Part shown: positions 1-7,859 of the stretch, piece by piece
How positions within the stretch are numbered: position 1 is the stretch's first letter
Layout: each line of letters begins with the position of its first letter
Assembly: GCA_024464205.1 (NCBI GenBank)
Contig: JANHAI010000003.1
Span: 1-21,029 of the forward strand
Source: Candidatus Methanomethylicia archaeon
GTDB lineage: Archaea; Thermoproteota; Methanomethylicia; Methanomethylicales; Methanomethylicaceae
DNA: 21,029 nucleotides
Reading direction: 5' to 3'
Position numbers and translations under genes: made by a program
Notes under the pieces: generated by a model
What the model was told of the DNA's origin: nothing
The model's input: the letters and a program-made list of their open reading frames with translations, nothing else
Database searches by the model: none

Positions 1-932
1 AGAAGCTCTACGAGCGGTACGGATTGGCAGATTCATTGATCCAAATTGAAGGCATTGAGGACCTGCTCCGTCCAGATGTGCAGGATAAGATGCTGGAGCA
101 GGAATGCATCCTAGTGCCTCATGGGACGCTAATATCTGGAGGCGGGCTGATCGAGTTCGAGCGAAATTTCAGGCCTAAGGTTTTCGGCAATAAGTACATT
201 TTCAGGTGGGAATACGACAGGGGGCTGAAAGACAAGCTCATGAAAGAGGCTAAGCTGAACGTCCCCCGACGGATAAATTCGTATTCCGACATCGATTGCC
301 CTGTGATAGTAAAGCTGCCAGGCGCTGAGGGCGGGCGCGGATATTTCATAGCCAAGAGCCCAAAGGATTATGAAAAAAAGATCTCAGCCCTGATGAGCAA
401 GGGGCTCATCAAGAAGGTGGACGAGGAGAAGGTCTTTATTCAGGAGTACATAATAGGCGTAACGCTCTACCCACATTATTTCTATTCGCCAATCGACGAT
501 AAGCTTGAGTTAATGGGGTGCGACAGGAGGTACGAGACCAGCATCGATGGGCTGGGAAGGATCGGGGCTCAAGATCAGATAGACCTCGACTTGACGCCCA
601 CCTTCAGGGTGATCGGCAACACACCCATGGTCTTGAGGGAATCGCTGTTACTTGATGTCTTTGAAAGCGGGGAGGGCTTCGTTAAGGCAGCAGAGAAGCT
701 GGTGAAGCCAGGAGCCATAGGACCTTTCTGCCTTGAGATGATATGCGACGAGGCGGGGAAGTTATACACTTTTGAGTTCTCCGGCAGGATCGTTGCTGGA
801 ACGAACCTTTACATCTCAGGGTCCCCCTACAGCGATCTGATATATGATGCCCCCATGAGCATGGGGAGGCGGATTGCCAGGGAGGTCAATAAAGCATTGT
901 CTAAAGGGGCGCTCGAGAAGGTCACAACTTAG
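1..932 (+). CDS. purP: PurP, formate-dependent FAICAR synthetase (5' end missing)
   Basis: This is the archaeal ATP-grasp enzyme that formylates AICAR with free formate and ATP to give FAICAR, replacing the folate-dependent step of purine synthesis in the cytosol. The frame is open to the first base of the window, so the gene is cut at its 5' end. Family members are usually 330-360 residues and about 309 are visible, so roughly 20-50 are missing. Recognisable blocks are EGGRGYFIA (nucleotide-binding glycine loop), QEYIIGVTLYPHYFYSPI, the DRRYETSIDGLGR segment, NTPMVLRESLL and the metal/ATP-site region GPFCLEMICDE followed by FEFSGRIVAGTN. An internal TTG at base 24 could be taken for a start but lies inside conserved sequence. 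A nucleoside phosphorylase starts 9 bases downstream, so the two probably form a purine operon. Confidence in the family is high. Confidence 0.95.
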   Translation, partial: KLYERYGLADSLIQIEGIEDLLRPDVQDKMLEQECILVPHGTLISGGGLIEFERNFRPKVFGNKYIFRWEYDRGLKDKLMKEAKLNVPRRINSYSDIDCPVIVKLPGAEGGRGYFIAKSPKDYEKKISALMSKGLIKKVDEEKVFIQEYIIGVTLYPHYFYSPIDDKLELMGCDRRYETSIDGLGRIGAQDQIDLDLTPTFRVIGNTPMVLRESLLLDVFESGEGFVKAAEKLVKPGAIGPFCLEMICDEAGKLYTFEFSGRIVAGTNLYISGSPYSDLIYDAPMSMGRRIAREVNKALSKGALEKVTT

Positions 933-941
933 TGACGGCAC

Positions 942-1661
942 ATGTACCACATCAAATGCAAGAAGGGGGAAATTGCCAATAAGGTCATTGTATGCGGCGA
1001 TCCGCGCCGCAGTCAACTGATTGCAAGTTCGCTCCAGGAGTGCAGGATGGTTAACGACAACCGCGGACTGCTAGCCTTTACAGGACATTATGCGGGCACT
1101 GAAGTCTCAGTCGTGACGCACGGCATGGGGGCGCCTTCTGCAGCCATAGTCGTCGAGGAGTTGGCAATGCTTGGGGCGAGGGAGATCATAAGAGTCGGAA
1201 CAACAGGCGGGATAAGCAAGGGTACGAATATAGGCGACTTGATAATACCTACGGAGGCGATTCCTCTTGACGGCGCCTCAAAAGCATACATGAAAGCAGG
1301 GGGTAGGCCTTTCCCCAATGTGGGGTTGGTTAGCCAGCTATTTTCTCAAGCGCAAAGAACTGGCAAGCGGTGCTTCCTAGGCAAGATTTGCACGAGCGAT
1401 ACTTTTTACTTGGAGGAGGAGAAGGACGCGAATATATGGTCCGCAAGGGGTGCTCTGGGCTTCGAGATGGAGTGTTCGGTCATATTTGTGATAGGCAGTA
1501 TCCGCAACTTTAAGGCTGCGGCGATCCTCGTAGTCAGTGGTCTCATTGGGCAAGGCGCGCGGGTTTTTGACGACTGCAATATCTCGGAGAGCATAACCTC
1601 AGCAGCGTCATCTGCACTCCGGACACTCTGCGAAAGACGAAATGATGCTACACTAAAATAG
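942..1661 (+). CDS. Nucleoside phosphorylase (PNP/uridine phosphorylase family I)
   Basis: This cytosolic enzyme would split nucleosides with phosphate into base and (deoxy)ribose-1-phosphate. The NP-I fold is shown by CGDPRR near residues 18-23 (phosphate loop), the HGMGAPSAAIVVEEL block near 60-74, IRVGTTGG near 83-90 (Arg84 is the usual phosphate ligand) and GFEMEC near 173-178 (the ribose-binding EME motif). The length of 239 is normal. The late motif where purine enzymes carry Ser-Asp reads VVSGLIGQG (197-205), so the usual base-contacting Asp is absent and I cannot assign purine or uridine specificity. The ATG start lies 9 bases after the purP stop, with a weak ribosome site (GTGACGG). 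Context suggests nucleoside salvage, and it could supply uracil to the pyrimidine cluster further along, but that link is inference. Confidence 0.88.
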   Translation: MYHIKCKKGEIANKVIVCGDPRRSQLIASSLQECRMVNDNRGLLAFTGHYAGTEVSVVTHGMGAPSAAIVVEELAMLGAREIIRVGTTGGISKGTNIGDLIIPTEAIPLDGASKAYMKAGGRPFPNVGLVSQLFSQAQRTGKRCFLGKICTSDTFYLEEEKDANIWSARGALGFEMECSVIFVIGSIRNFKAAAILVVSGLIGQGARVFDDCNISESITSAASSALRTLCERRNDATLK

Positions 1662-1893
1662 TTGTAATTTTGGCGAAAATTTTTGTAATCCACAACGAAG
1701 TTTGCCTAATAAAAAGATCATAAAAAATTTCCATAGATATGGAAATTTATCTTTTATAAAGGAATTGAAATTTACTTGAGGTGGGGAAGGGATTGACACG
1801 GATGTATCAAGTTTCAATACCAATGGCAACATAAAAAGTTGATTTAAACTAGTAAAAAATGTGATAATTATTCCCTCAGCGATGTAGTATATC
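1662..1893. other. AT-rich intergenic stretch before the candidate RNA
   Basis: No convincing protein gene is seen here. The stretch holds a 24-base near-perfect palindrome (1725-1748), a TATA-like TTTTATAAA near 1752-1760, and a strong Shine-Dalgarno-like GAGGTGGGGAAGGGA near 1780-1794. That site is followed by only a 13-codon open frame (TTG start, TAA at about 1832-1834). A second TATA-like element, GATTTAAAC near 1842-1850, lies about 45 bases before the candidate structured RNA and could drive it. The long minus-strand frames crossing the region resemble no family and are probably by-products of the structured RNA. Confidence 0.5.
1725..1748. repeat. 24-base palindrome in intergenic region
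   Basis: Two 11-base arms (1725-1735 and 1738-1748), AAATTTCCATA and TATGGAAATTT, are exact reverse complements separated by two bases. A partial third copy of the arm (GAAATTTAC) follows at about 1769. The element lies 64 bases after the nucleoside phosphorylase stop and just before a TATA-like element. It could be a dyad operator, or a hairpin in the 3' end of the upstream transcript. No protein partner can be named from the sequence. Confidence 0.6.
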
Positions 1894-2188
1894 GCCGCAG
1901 TTGAGAACGAAAAGGGCCTGTAGCGGCACTGAAACAGGGACGGAAGGCAGAACTGCCCCTGAAAAGAACCGACCCGAAAGGGAAGGGGACGAGAAGGGAA
2001 GGGGAAGCCGGAAGTAACTGTTGAAGTGCAACGAACAGGATGCATGACGGGATAAGTCCAGGGCGTCTGGATAAAATCGGACGCTACGACCGCGGAAAGT
2101 CGTTGCATGGGAAAATTGGGAGGAGAAGTCCGACCATGGAGGATCTTCAAATCCCAGTCTTCTCCCTGAAAGCGTTCTCAACTGCGGT
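1894..2188 (+). ncRNA. Candidate structured RNA closed by a 15-bp terminal stem
   Basis: The 5' arm at 1895-1909 and the 3' arm at 2173-2187 are perfect reverse complements over 15 bases, and one more G-U pair (1894-2188) extends them. They enclose about 263 bases. Inside are further exact helices: 2027-2034 with 2100-2107 (8 bp), a hairpin at 2063-2084 (7 pairs, one of them G-U, with an A-rich loop), 2122-2128 with 2159-2165 (7 bp), and CCC-GAAA-GGG at 1973-1982, a GNRA tetraloop. The plus strand is very purine-rich (about 1975-2015) and is followed by TTCTTATTTT, a plausible archaeal terminator. TATA-like GATTTAAAC lies upstream. End-pairing and size resemble archaeal RNase P or SRP RNA, but the signature motifs of neither are found in their proper places. 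The strand is inferred from the upstream TATA and downstream T-tract. Confidence 0.6.
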
Positions 2189-2259
2189 TCTTATTTTGGG
2201 AATCCAATTGGGTTGAAGCTATTTATCCTTGACAAGCAATGTAAAACAGGTCACTCAAA

Positions 2260-2679
2260 TTGCCGCTGAGGATAAAGAAAGACACCGAATATTACAACGA
2301 TCTCCTCGTCAAGATCAATGATCTGATTTACGATGTCAATTACCGCATAGCTGCAGTGATAGTAGAGGGGGCGAATGACGAAAAGGCACTGAAAGATTTT
2401 GGCCTGAAGAGGCCCGTAATCAGGTATTCTGACTCCAAGCTCCCAACATTTGCCTTCACAGAGGAATTGGTGAGCGGTTACAGGAGCCAGACTTTGCTCG
2501 TTCTTGTTGATTTCGATAGTGAAGGCGAGAACATAGCAAAGAGGATCAGCAATGATTTGGAAACGAGGGGCGTAAGAGTTGATCGGTTCCTGAGAAAAGA
2601 ATTTGCGAGCATTTTCCGAAGGGAAGGGATATTGAGAGTTGAGGAGAGTCGGCGAATCATTAAGAAAGCAAGAATGTAG
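2260..2679 (+). CDS. Small Toprim-domain protein (UPF0292-like)
   Basis: This 139-residue protein is a single Toprim domain with a short helical N-terminus. VIVEGANDEKAL (residues 33-44) carries the catalytic-type Glu36, and VLVDFDSEGENIAKRI (81-96) carries the DxD pair Asp84/Asp86, the metal-binding signature shared by primases, topoisomerases and RNase M5. Stand-alone archaeal Toprims of this size have no settled function, and a nucleic-acid cleaving or RNA-processing role is a family-level guess. The TTG start at 2260 is preferred because AGGTCA sits 7 bases before it, and the only nearby ATG upstream (2239) is followed at once by a stop. The gene begins 72 bases after the candidate structured RNA, so the two may be cotranscribed or functionally linked. 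Confidence 0.8.
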   Translation: MPLRIKKDTEYYNDLLVKINDLIYDVNYRIAAVIVEGANDEKALKDFGLKRPVIRYSDSKLPTFAFTEELVSGYRSQTLLVLVDFDSEGENIAKRISNDLETRGVRVDRFLRKEFASIFRREGILRVEESRRIIKKARM

Positions 2680-2729
2680 ACGAAGCTTATAGGAACGTTA
2701 TTAATGGGCAGCGAATAAAGCAGAAGAGG

Positions 2730-3296
2730 GTGGGTCTGTTGGTCGGGATAGGTTTTGAGCCCAAGATCGCTTTCCTATGCCCCCTTTGCCACAAAGAAGT
2801 TGAGATCCTTTATGAAAAAGGCAAAGATGCCTGGACGTCTGAGCATTCCAATTGCCTCAACTTTACGGTGGTCAGAGATACCCCAAAAATATTGGGGCGC
2901 CATTTCCCCGCGCCTTTGGTTTTCATCAAGATGGAGTCAGACTTTTCGATAAAGGAGGCCATCGAGGGGTTAAGAAATATCCTTAAAGAGGAGGTCGAGG
3001 GGCAGAAGAGGCAGAAGATTGAGACAGGGATAAGGAGGCTGGAATCAAGGATCGGTTTTGTGAAAAAGAACCTAACTTTCTTCATGGATGCGTTGAGGTC
3101 TGGGTCTTTTGGACTCAAGGTAATTTCTGGAAAGGACGTTCAGGCATTGTTGTGGAAATCAGGAGAGAGATACATTGGGGTAGCTGAGGCAGCTCCAGTT
3201 GATGAGGTTTCGACTAAATCCATTCTGGCATCTGGGGCAATTGAAGAAGCCGAGAGGTATGCGATTTCTTGGCTCTCGCATTGGGATAGTCTCTAA
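2730..3296 (+). CDS. Unrecognised protein with N-terminal zinc-ribbon-like motif
   Basis: I do not recognise this family. The protein is about 188 residues. Near the N-terminus CPLC (17-20) is followed by HSNC (39-42), together a CxxC...HxxC pattern fitting a small zinc site. The middle (about 75-115) is charged and helical, rich in Lys, Glu and Arg, and may form a coiled coil. The C-terminal third is mixed, with no catalytic motif that I can name. No membrane segment or signal peptide is seen. The start is uncertain: GTG 2730 has poor spacing to a ribosome site, while TTG 2739 lies 5 bases after GAGGGTGG and may be the true start. It sits between a Toprim protein and a GNAT acetyltransferase on the same strand, which hints at an information-processing neighbourhood but no more. 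Confidence 0.7.
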   Translation: MGLLVGIGFEPKIAFLCPLCHKEVEILYEKGKDAWTSEHSNCLNFTVVRDTPKILGRHFPAPLVFIKMESDFSIKEAIEGLRNILKEEVEGQKRQKIETGIRRLESRIGFVKKNLTFFMDALRSGSFGLKVISGKDVQALLWKSGERYIGVAEAAPVDEVSTKSILASGAIEEAERYAISWLSHWDSL

Positions 3297-3363
3297 AGGA
3301 GTTAAAGATAGAAAGATAAAAAAGGGGAAGGCATGAGGAGTTGGAATCTGAAGGGATCAAGCC

Positions 3364-3882
3364 TTGACGGAGAGCATGCCGGCGATCAAGGGCGGAGCAG
3401 CCCCTAAGGTAACAATAAGGGAGTTCAAGCAGGAAGATCTGGATGCAGTGATAATGATCAACAAGGTGTGCTTGCCAGAAAACTACTCGTCGTCATTTTT
3501 CCTTGAACATTTCTTCGAAAATCCAAAATGCTTCATTGTGGCAGAGGCAGACGGCAAGATAATCGGTTACAACATGTGCAGGGTCGAGTTTGGGGTATCA
3601 TACATCAGGACGGCTTTTGCGAAAAAGGGACATGTGATATCAATAGCTGTCCTCGAAGACTATAGGGGAAGGGGAATAGGCAATCAGCTGATGGTCGTTG
3701 GGATGCAGAGGGTCAAGGAGGCAGGGGCAAGCGAGATGTACCTCGAAGTGAGGGTCAGCAACACAAATGCGATAAGCCTTTACAGAAAGCTTGGCTTCAG
3801 GGCTGTCAAGATATTGGAAGGCTATTATAGGGATGGCGAAAGCGCATATCTGATGGCTATTGACCTTTCGAAGGCGGGTTGA
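3364..3882 (+). CDS. GNAT N-acetyltransferase, RimI/Ard1-like
   Basis: This GNAT-fold enzyme transfers acetyl from acetyl-CoA. The archaeal RimI/Ard1-like group mostly acetylates protein N-termini, the likeliest role here. VISIAVLEDYRGRGIGNQL is the beta4 strand and acetyl-CoA pyrophosphate loop (RGRGIG), and EMYLEVRVSNTNAISLYRKLGF is the classic RimI motif B. The protein ends with YYRDGESAYLMAIDL, as in archaeal Nat proteins. The TTG at 3364 has GAAGGGA upstream at good spacing, and ATG 3376 is an alternative that would shorten the protein by four residues. The 3' end overlaps the opposing small membrane-protein gene by 26 bases. Substrate cannot be told from sequence. Confidence 0.9.
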   Translation: MTESMPAIKGGAAPKVTIREFKQEDLDAVIMINKVCLPENYSSSFFLEHFFENPKCFIVAEADGKIIGYNMCRVEFGVSYIRTAFAKKGHVISIAVLEDYRGRGIGNQLMVVGMQRVKEAGASEMYLEVRVSNTNAISLYRKLGFRAVKILEGYYRDGESAYLMAIDLSKAG

Positions 3883-4090
3883 CCTCTCGCGTCGGCTCAG
3901 AATTTTTATGGTTGTTCTTCCATAGGTAGCCAACATAGACTAGGAGCAACGCCAAGGGCAAGTAAAACAAGGAAAACTCGAAGAACAAATCGAAGAAAGG
4001 CACCCCAATTAGGCGATAGTAAGAGACTACGCCCGCGAAAACGAACATGATCACCGCAGCAATCGTGGCATTGAGCGCTTCTTCTGTCAT
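3857..4090 (-). CDS. Small membrane protein with two transmembrane helices
   Basis: This 77-residue protein has two strongly hydrophobic segments at about residues 7-29 and 36-57, joined by a short aromatic-rich turn. A hydrophilic tail of about 20 residues is rich in Lys, Asn, Pro and Ser. I know no family for it. The minus-strand frame stays open further upstream, but ATG at 4088-4090 is chosen because TTTTTATA (4114-4121 on this strand) lies about 27 bases before it, the spacing of a leaderless archaeal transcript. The longer version would run through that promoter. It converges on the GNAT gene with a 26-base overlap and is divergent from the thermosome gene. It could be an ordinary orphan membrane protein or, less likely, a spurious frame. 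Confidence 0.6.
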   Translation of the reverse strand: MTEEALNATIAAVIMFVFAGVVSYYRLIGVPFFDLFFEFSLFYLPLALLLVYVGYLWKNNHKNSEPTREVNPPSKGQ

Positions 4091-4113
4091 AAAAGATGAA
4101 CTTCCATAGCAGG

Positions 4114-4121
4114 TATAAAAA
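4114..4121 (-). promoter_or_regulatory. TATA box for small membrane protein
   Basis: On the minus strand the bases read TTTTTATA, preceded by a CACACC stretch. The centre lies about 27 bases before the ATG at 4090, which would make transcription start at or next to the start codon. Confidence 0.5.
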
Positions 4122-4187
4122 GGTGTGTCTCCAGCATCTCGCCAGCCTCTTTTATTGGCCAAAAAATGATGAGGCGAACGACAGAAA

Positions 4188-4200
4188 GTAATATATAGAA
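4188..4200 (+). promoter_or_regulatory. Archaeal promoter (BRE and TATA) for thermosome-rpoK
   Basis: GAAAGTAATATATAG combines a purine-rich BRE-like stretch with a TATA box at about 4191-4198. Transcription would start near 4220, giving a leader of about 25 bases that contains the ribosome site AGGTGG at 4231-4236, 8 bases before ATG 4245. Confidence 0.65.
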
Positions 4201-4244
4201 GTGCATGTTCTTTTTTCAAGAATAAATCTTAGGTGGTTTATACC

Positions 4245-5915
<1,671 letters not shown>

Positions 5916-5916
5916 A

Positions 5917-6174
5917 GTGAGCCAGGAAAAAGAGAGCAAGCAGATACTAGGTCCGTCTATACTGACGCGCTTCGAAAGGGCACGGGTGCTTGGCGCCCGC
6001 TCCCTCCAGATTTCGATGGGGGCACCGCCTCTGATAGAGACCTCTTTAGGGACCCCTTTGGAGATCGCTGAAGAAGAGCTCAAGTCGGGCGCGCTCCCCA
6101 TAACCATAAGGCGCAGGCTCCCAGACGGGCGGCACCAAGACATACCAATAAAGTGGCTGGTCAAGAACCAGTAA
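5917..6174 (+). CDS. rpoK: DNA-directed RNA polymerase subunit K (Rpb6/omega homologue)
   Basis: RpoK is the small archaeal RNA polymerase subunit equivalent to eukaryotic Rpb6 and bacterial omega. It clamps the large-subunit C-terminus during assembly. The 85-residue protein carries the family core [20 protein letters not shown] (residues 16-35), then [10 protein letters not shown] and [11 protein letters not shown], and ends in DIPIKWLV. The GTG start follows the thermosome TAA by a single base, so translation is probably coupled, since no strong separate ribosome site is seen. The first 15 residues are a variable acidic and basic leader. A T-rich tract follows the stop. Confidence 0.95.
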   Translation: MSQEKESKQILGPSILTRFERARVLGARSLQISMGAPPLIETSLGTPLEIAEEELKSGALPITIRRRLPDGRHQDIPIKWLVKNQ

Positions 6175-6198
6175 TCCTTTTTTTATTGCCTTTTTTTA
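6175..6198 (+). terminator. Oligo-T terminator after rpoK
   Basis: Immediately after the rpoK stop are two runs of seven or more T (about 6178-6185 and 6190-6196) separated by ATTGCC. T-runs of this kind are enough for archaeal intrinsic termination. The gene on the other strand ends 30 bases further on, so this lies between convergent genes. Confidence 0.55.
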
Positions 6199-6226
6199 GC
6201 AGTCCTGAATCTTTGCAAGCATTGCC

Positions 6227-7015
6227 TCAAATTTGCTTATGCTTCGAAATCCTTTTTGAGATGAGGGCTGCTGCAACTGCTGCCCCTACACCATTGTCGA
6301 TGTTCACAACCACTAAGCCAGGGGTGCAGCTCTGCAACATTGACGCGATAGCACCCTCCCCTCTTCCTCCGTGACCGTACCCTGACGAGGTCGGGACCCC
6401 TATCACGGGAAGGGAAACAAGGCTGCTGACTATCGATGCGAGCGCCCCTTCCATCCCAGCGATGACTACGATCGAATCGACGTCTTCTTCGATGCACTTC
6501 TTGACAGCCGGGAACAGTCTTTGGATGCCTGCGATCCCGAGGTCGTGGAAAGAGAGTACGCCGCAGCCCAGCTCCTCCAATATCATCTCAACCTCTTCAG
6601 ACACCCTGGCGTCGGCTGTCCCAGCAGAGAGTACCCCGACTTTCCCAATCGTTTTTAACAATGGGTGTTTTGGATCCCTCATTATCACAGTCCCGCTGCG
6701 CTTCCCTATGTTTATCTTGGCTATGCTGCCAAAATTTGAGGCTAGAGCTTCTACGACGTTTGGATCGGCTCTGCTGACTATTGCGCGACCCTGCTCGTTG
6801 AGGAGGGCTGACGATATCTCGATGACATCATTGAGTGCCTTGCCCTCTGCCAAAACTATCTCTGGGACGCCCTTCCTCTGCAACCTTGAAATGTCGAGGC
6901 AGGCAGATTCAATGTTTTTCACTGCCAGCAGCCTTATATTCTTCTCAGCCTCATCAACTGAAATCTTGCCTTCCTTCAGCGATTCGAGTATCTCCGTGAG
7001 GTCCAAACTTAGCAC
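6227..7015 (-). CDS. larB: LarB, nickel-pincer cofactor synthesis (AIR carboxylase-like)
   Basis: LarB carboxylates and hydrolyses nicotinic acid adenine dinucleotide to pyridinium-3,5-biscarboxylic acid mononucleotide, the first step to the nickel-pincer nucleotide of lactate racemase and related enzymes. The PurE-like C-terminal domain is clear: VLSAGTADARVSEE, HDLGIAGIQRL, IVVIAGMEGALASIVSSLV, PVIGVPTSSGYG and VVNIDNGVGAAVAAALI. The N-terminal 110 residues match the LarB-specific region with GVPEIVLAEGK. The length of 262 is near the family norm. GTG 7015 or TTG 7006 could be the start, and AGGTG fits TTG somewhat better by spacing. No larC, larE or larA is in the window, so the pathway must be completed elsewhere or LarB has another role. 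A TATA-like TTATAAATTA lies upstream (about 7040-7050). Confidence 0.88.
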   Translation of the reverse strand: MLSLDLTEILESLKEGKISVDEAEKNIRLLAVKNIESACLDISRLQRKGVPEIVLAEGKALNDVIEISSALLNEQGRAIVSRADPNVVEALASNFGSIAKINIGKRSGTVIMRDPKHPLLKTIGKVGVLSAGTADARVSEEVEMILEELGCGVLSFHDLGIAGIQRLFPAVKKCIEEDVDSIVVIAGMEGALASIVSSLVSLPVIGVPTSSGYGHGGRGEGAIASMLQSCTPGLVVVNIDNGVGAAVAAALISKRISKHKQI

Positions 7016-7096
7016 CGCACCTACATGTAGAATATCCGTCTAATTTATAATAACTTTGATGCCGAATGGATCGGAAAAGCGAGGGGAGCGCAATCA

Positions 7097-7480
7097 TCAG
7101 CCCATTAAGCTGACGCTTACCCATTCGCCCTTTTTCACTAACTTCAGCTGCTCAATATCCGAGGTTACACGCCCAATCACATTAACGGGGCTATAGGGCT
7201 GCGATTCGCCATAGAATATGCAGAACGCGTTTCCAGGGGGCCAGAACGCGATGTCCCCTTTTTTTACAGTTTGCTTTGGTTTTTCCGGACCTGCCTGCAC
7301 AGGCGTAACAAAGTAGATCTCTTCTTTCCACAGAGATGTCCTTGAAGTGAATGGCAATGCGCTTACGACCGCATCAACCGTTCGAGGTGCCATCACCCTT
7401 ACAAGCTCGCCTTTTACTTCGAGGTGATCTTTAAAAGCAATGCTGATGGCGTACTTCTCGAGGTTTTGGAAAGCCGGCAT
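7097..7480 (-). CDS. Cyclophilin-like fold protein (TM1367-type)
   Basis: This 127-residue protein matches the small archaeal and bacterial cyclophilin-like family, a beta-barrel related in fold to peptidyl-prolyl isomerases but without their active-site residues. The best signature is GDIAFWPPGNAFCIFYG (about residues 75-91), followed by NVIGRVTSD and the C-terminal KLVKKGEWVSVSL. The biochemical function of the family is not established. ATG 7480 is 17 bases after the eS25 stop, so the gene is probably cotranscribed with the ribosomal protein, and the ribosome site is weak (TAGGCG). No signal peptide is seen, so it should act in the cytosol. Confidence 0.8.
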   Translation of the reverse strand: MPAFQNLEKYAISIAFKDHLEVKGELVRVMAPRTVDAVVSALPFTSRTSLWKEEIYFVTPVQAGPEKPKQTVKKGDIAFWPPGNAFCIFYGESQPYSPVNVIGRVTSDIEQLKLVKKGEWVSVSLMG

Positions 7481-7497
7481 CGCGCCTACACCGAAGA

Positions 7498-7794
7498 TCA
7501 GGATGCAGGGACGTAAATGTCCAGGCGGCGTGTGCTGTTCTGTAGCTTCAACATACCTTGGCGCGCCAAGCTCTCAAGAATATCCTTCGACGTACTGTAC
7601 TTCAGGTTGTATTTCGAGTAGATCTGGTAGGGGGTCACGACCTTCATCTTAGCCACATCCCTCTTTATCTGCTCGATTACTTTTGGATCTGCAACTGAGG
7701 TCGTCGTAGCCTTCGTGATCTCTTTAGGGGCTTCTTTCTTCTTGGCTTCTGCCATATCCTTCGTTGGTTTTGGCGTCTTCTTTGCACCGCCCAT
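7498..7794 (-). CDS. rps25e: Ribosomal protein eS25
   Basis: eS25 is a small-subunit ribosomal protein shared by eukaryotes and TACK/Asgard archaea. The N-terminus MGGAKK followed by a Lys/Ala/Glu-rich disordered tail (residues 1-38) and a winged-helix domain (about 40-98) with KVVTPYQIYSKYNLKYSTSK, ILESLARQGML and the final RRLDIYVPA is typical. The length of 98 is normal. ATG 7794 is chosen over a start three codons earlier because AAAGGTG lies correctly before it and MGGAKK is the conserved beginning. A minus-strand TATA-like TTTTTATCTA (7843-7852) lies upstream. The gene is the best taxonomic marker in the window. Confidence 0.88.
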   Translation of the reverse strand: MGGAKKTPKPTKDMAEAKKKEAPKEITKATTTSVADPKVIEQIKRDVAKMKVVTPYQIYSKYNLKYSTSKDILESLARQGMLKLQNSTRRLDIYVPAS

Positions 7795-7859
7795 AATACA
7801 CACCTTTCAATTTGATGCTATACCGAAAAAGTGTGGTATAGATAAAAACGTTGTGGTGC

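Noticed and set aside
1653..2181. Two minus-strand open frames of 165 and 101 codons
   Set aside because: They run across the paired arms of the structured RNA, are rich in Ser, Phe, Pro and Arg as expected for the complement of purine-rich RNA, and resemble no protein family.
1894..2188. Plain RNase P RNA or SRP RNA
   Set aside because: The RNase P 3' motif ACAGAA is missing from the 3' end, the region-I-like GGAGGAGAAGTCCG is in the wrong half, and the SRP helix-8 GGAAG/AGCAG pattern is not found. A diverged form is not excluded, so it is left as an unassigned RNA.
4091..4219. N-terminal extension of the small membrane protein to 120 residues
   Set aside because: The extension reads through the TATA box and has no ribosome site, while the ATG at 4090 has leaderless spacing.
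6462..7043. Plus-strand frame of 193 codons opposite larB
   Set aside because: It is Ser/Thr/Pro-rich antisense of a well-recognised LarB coding sequence, with no family resemblance.
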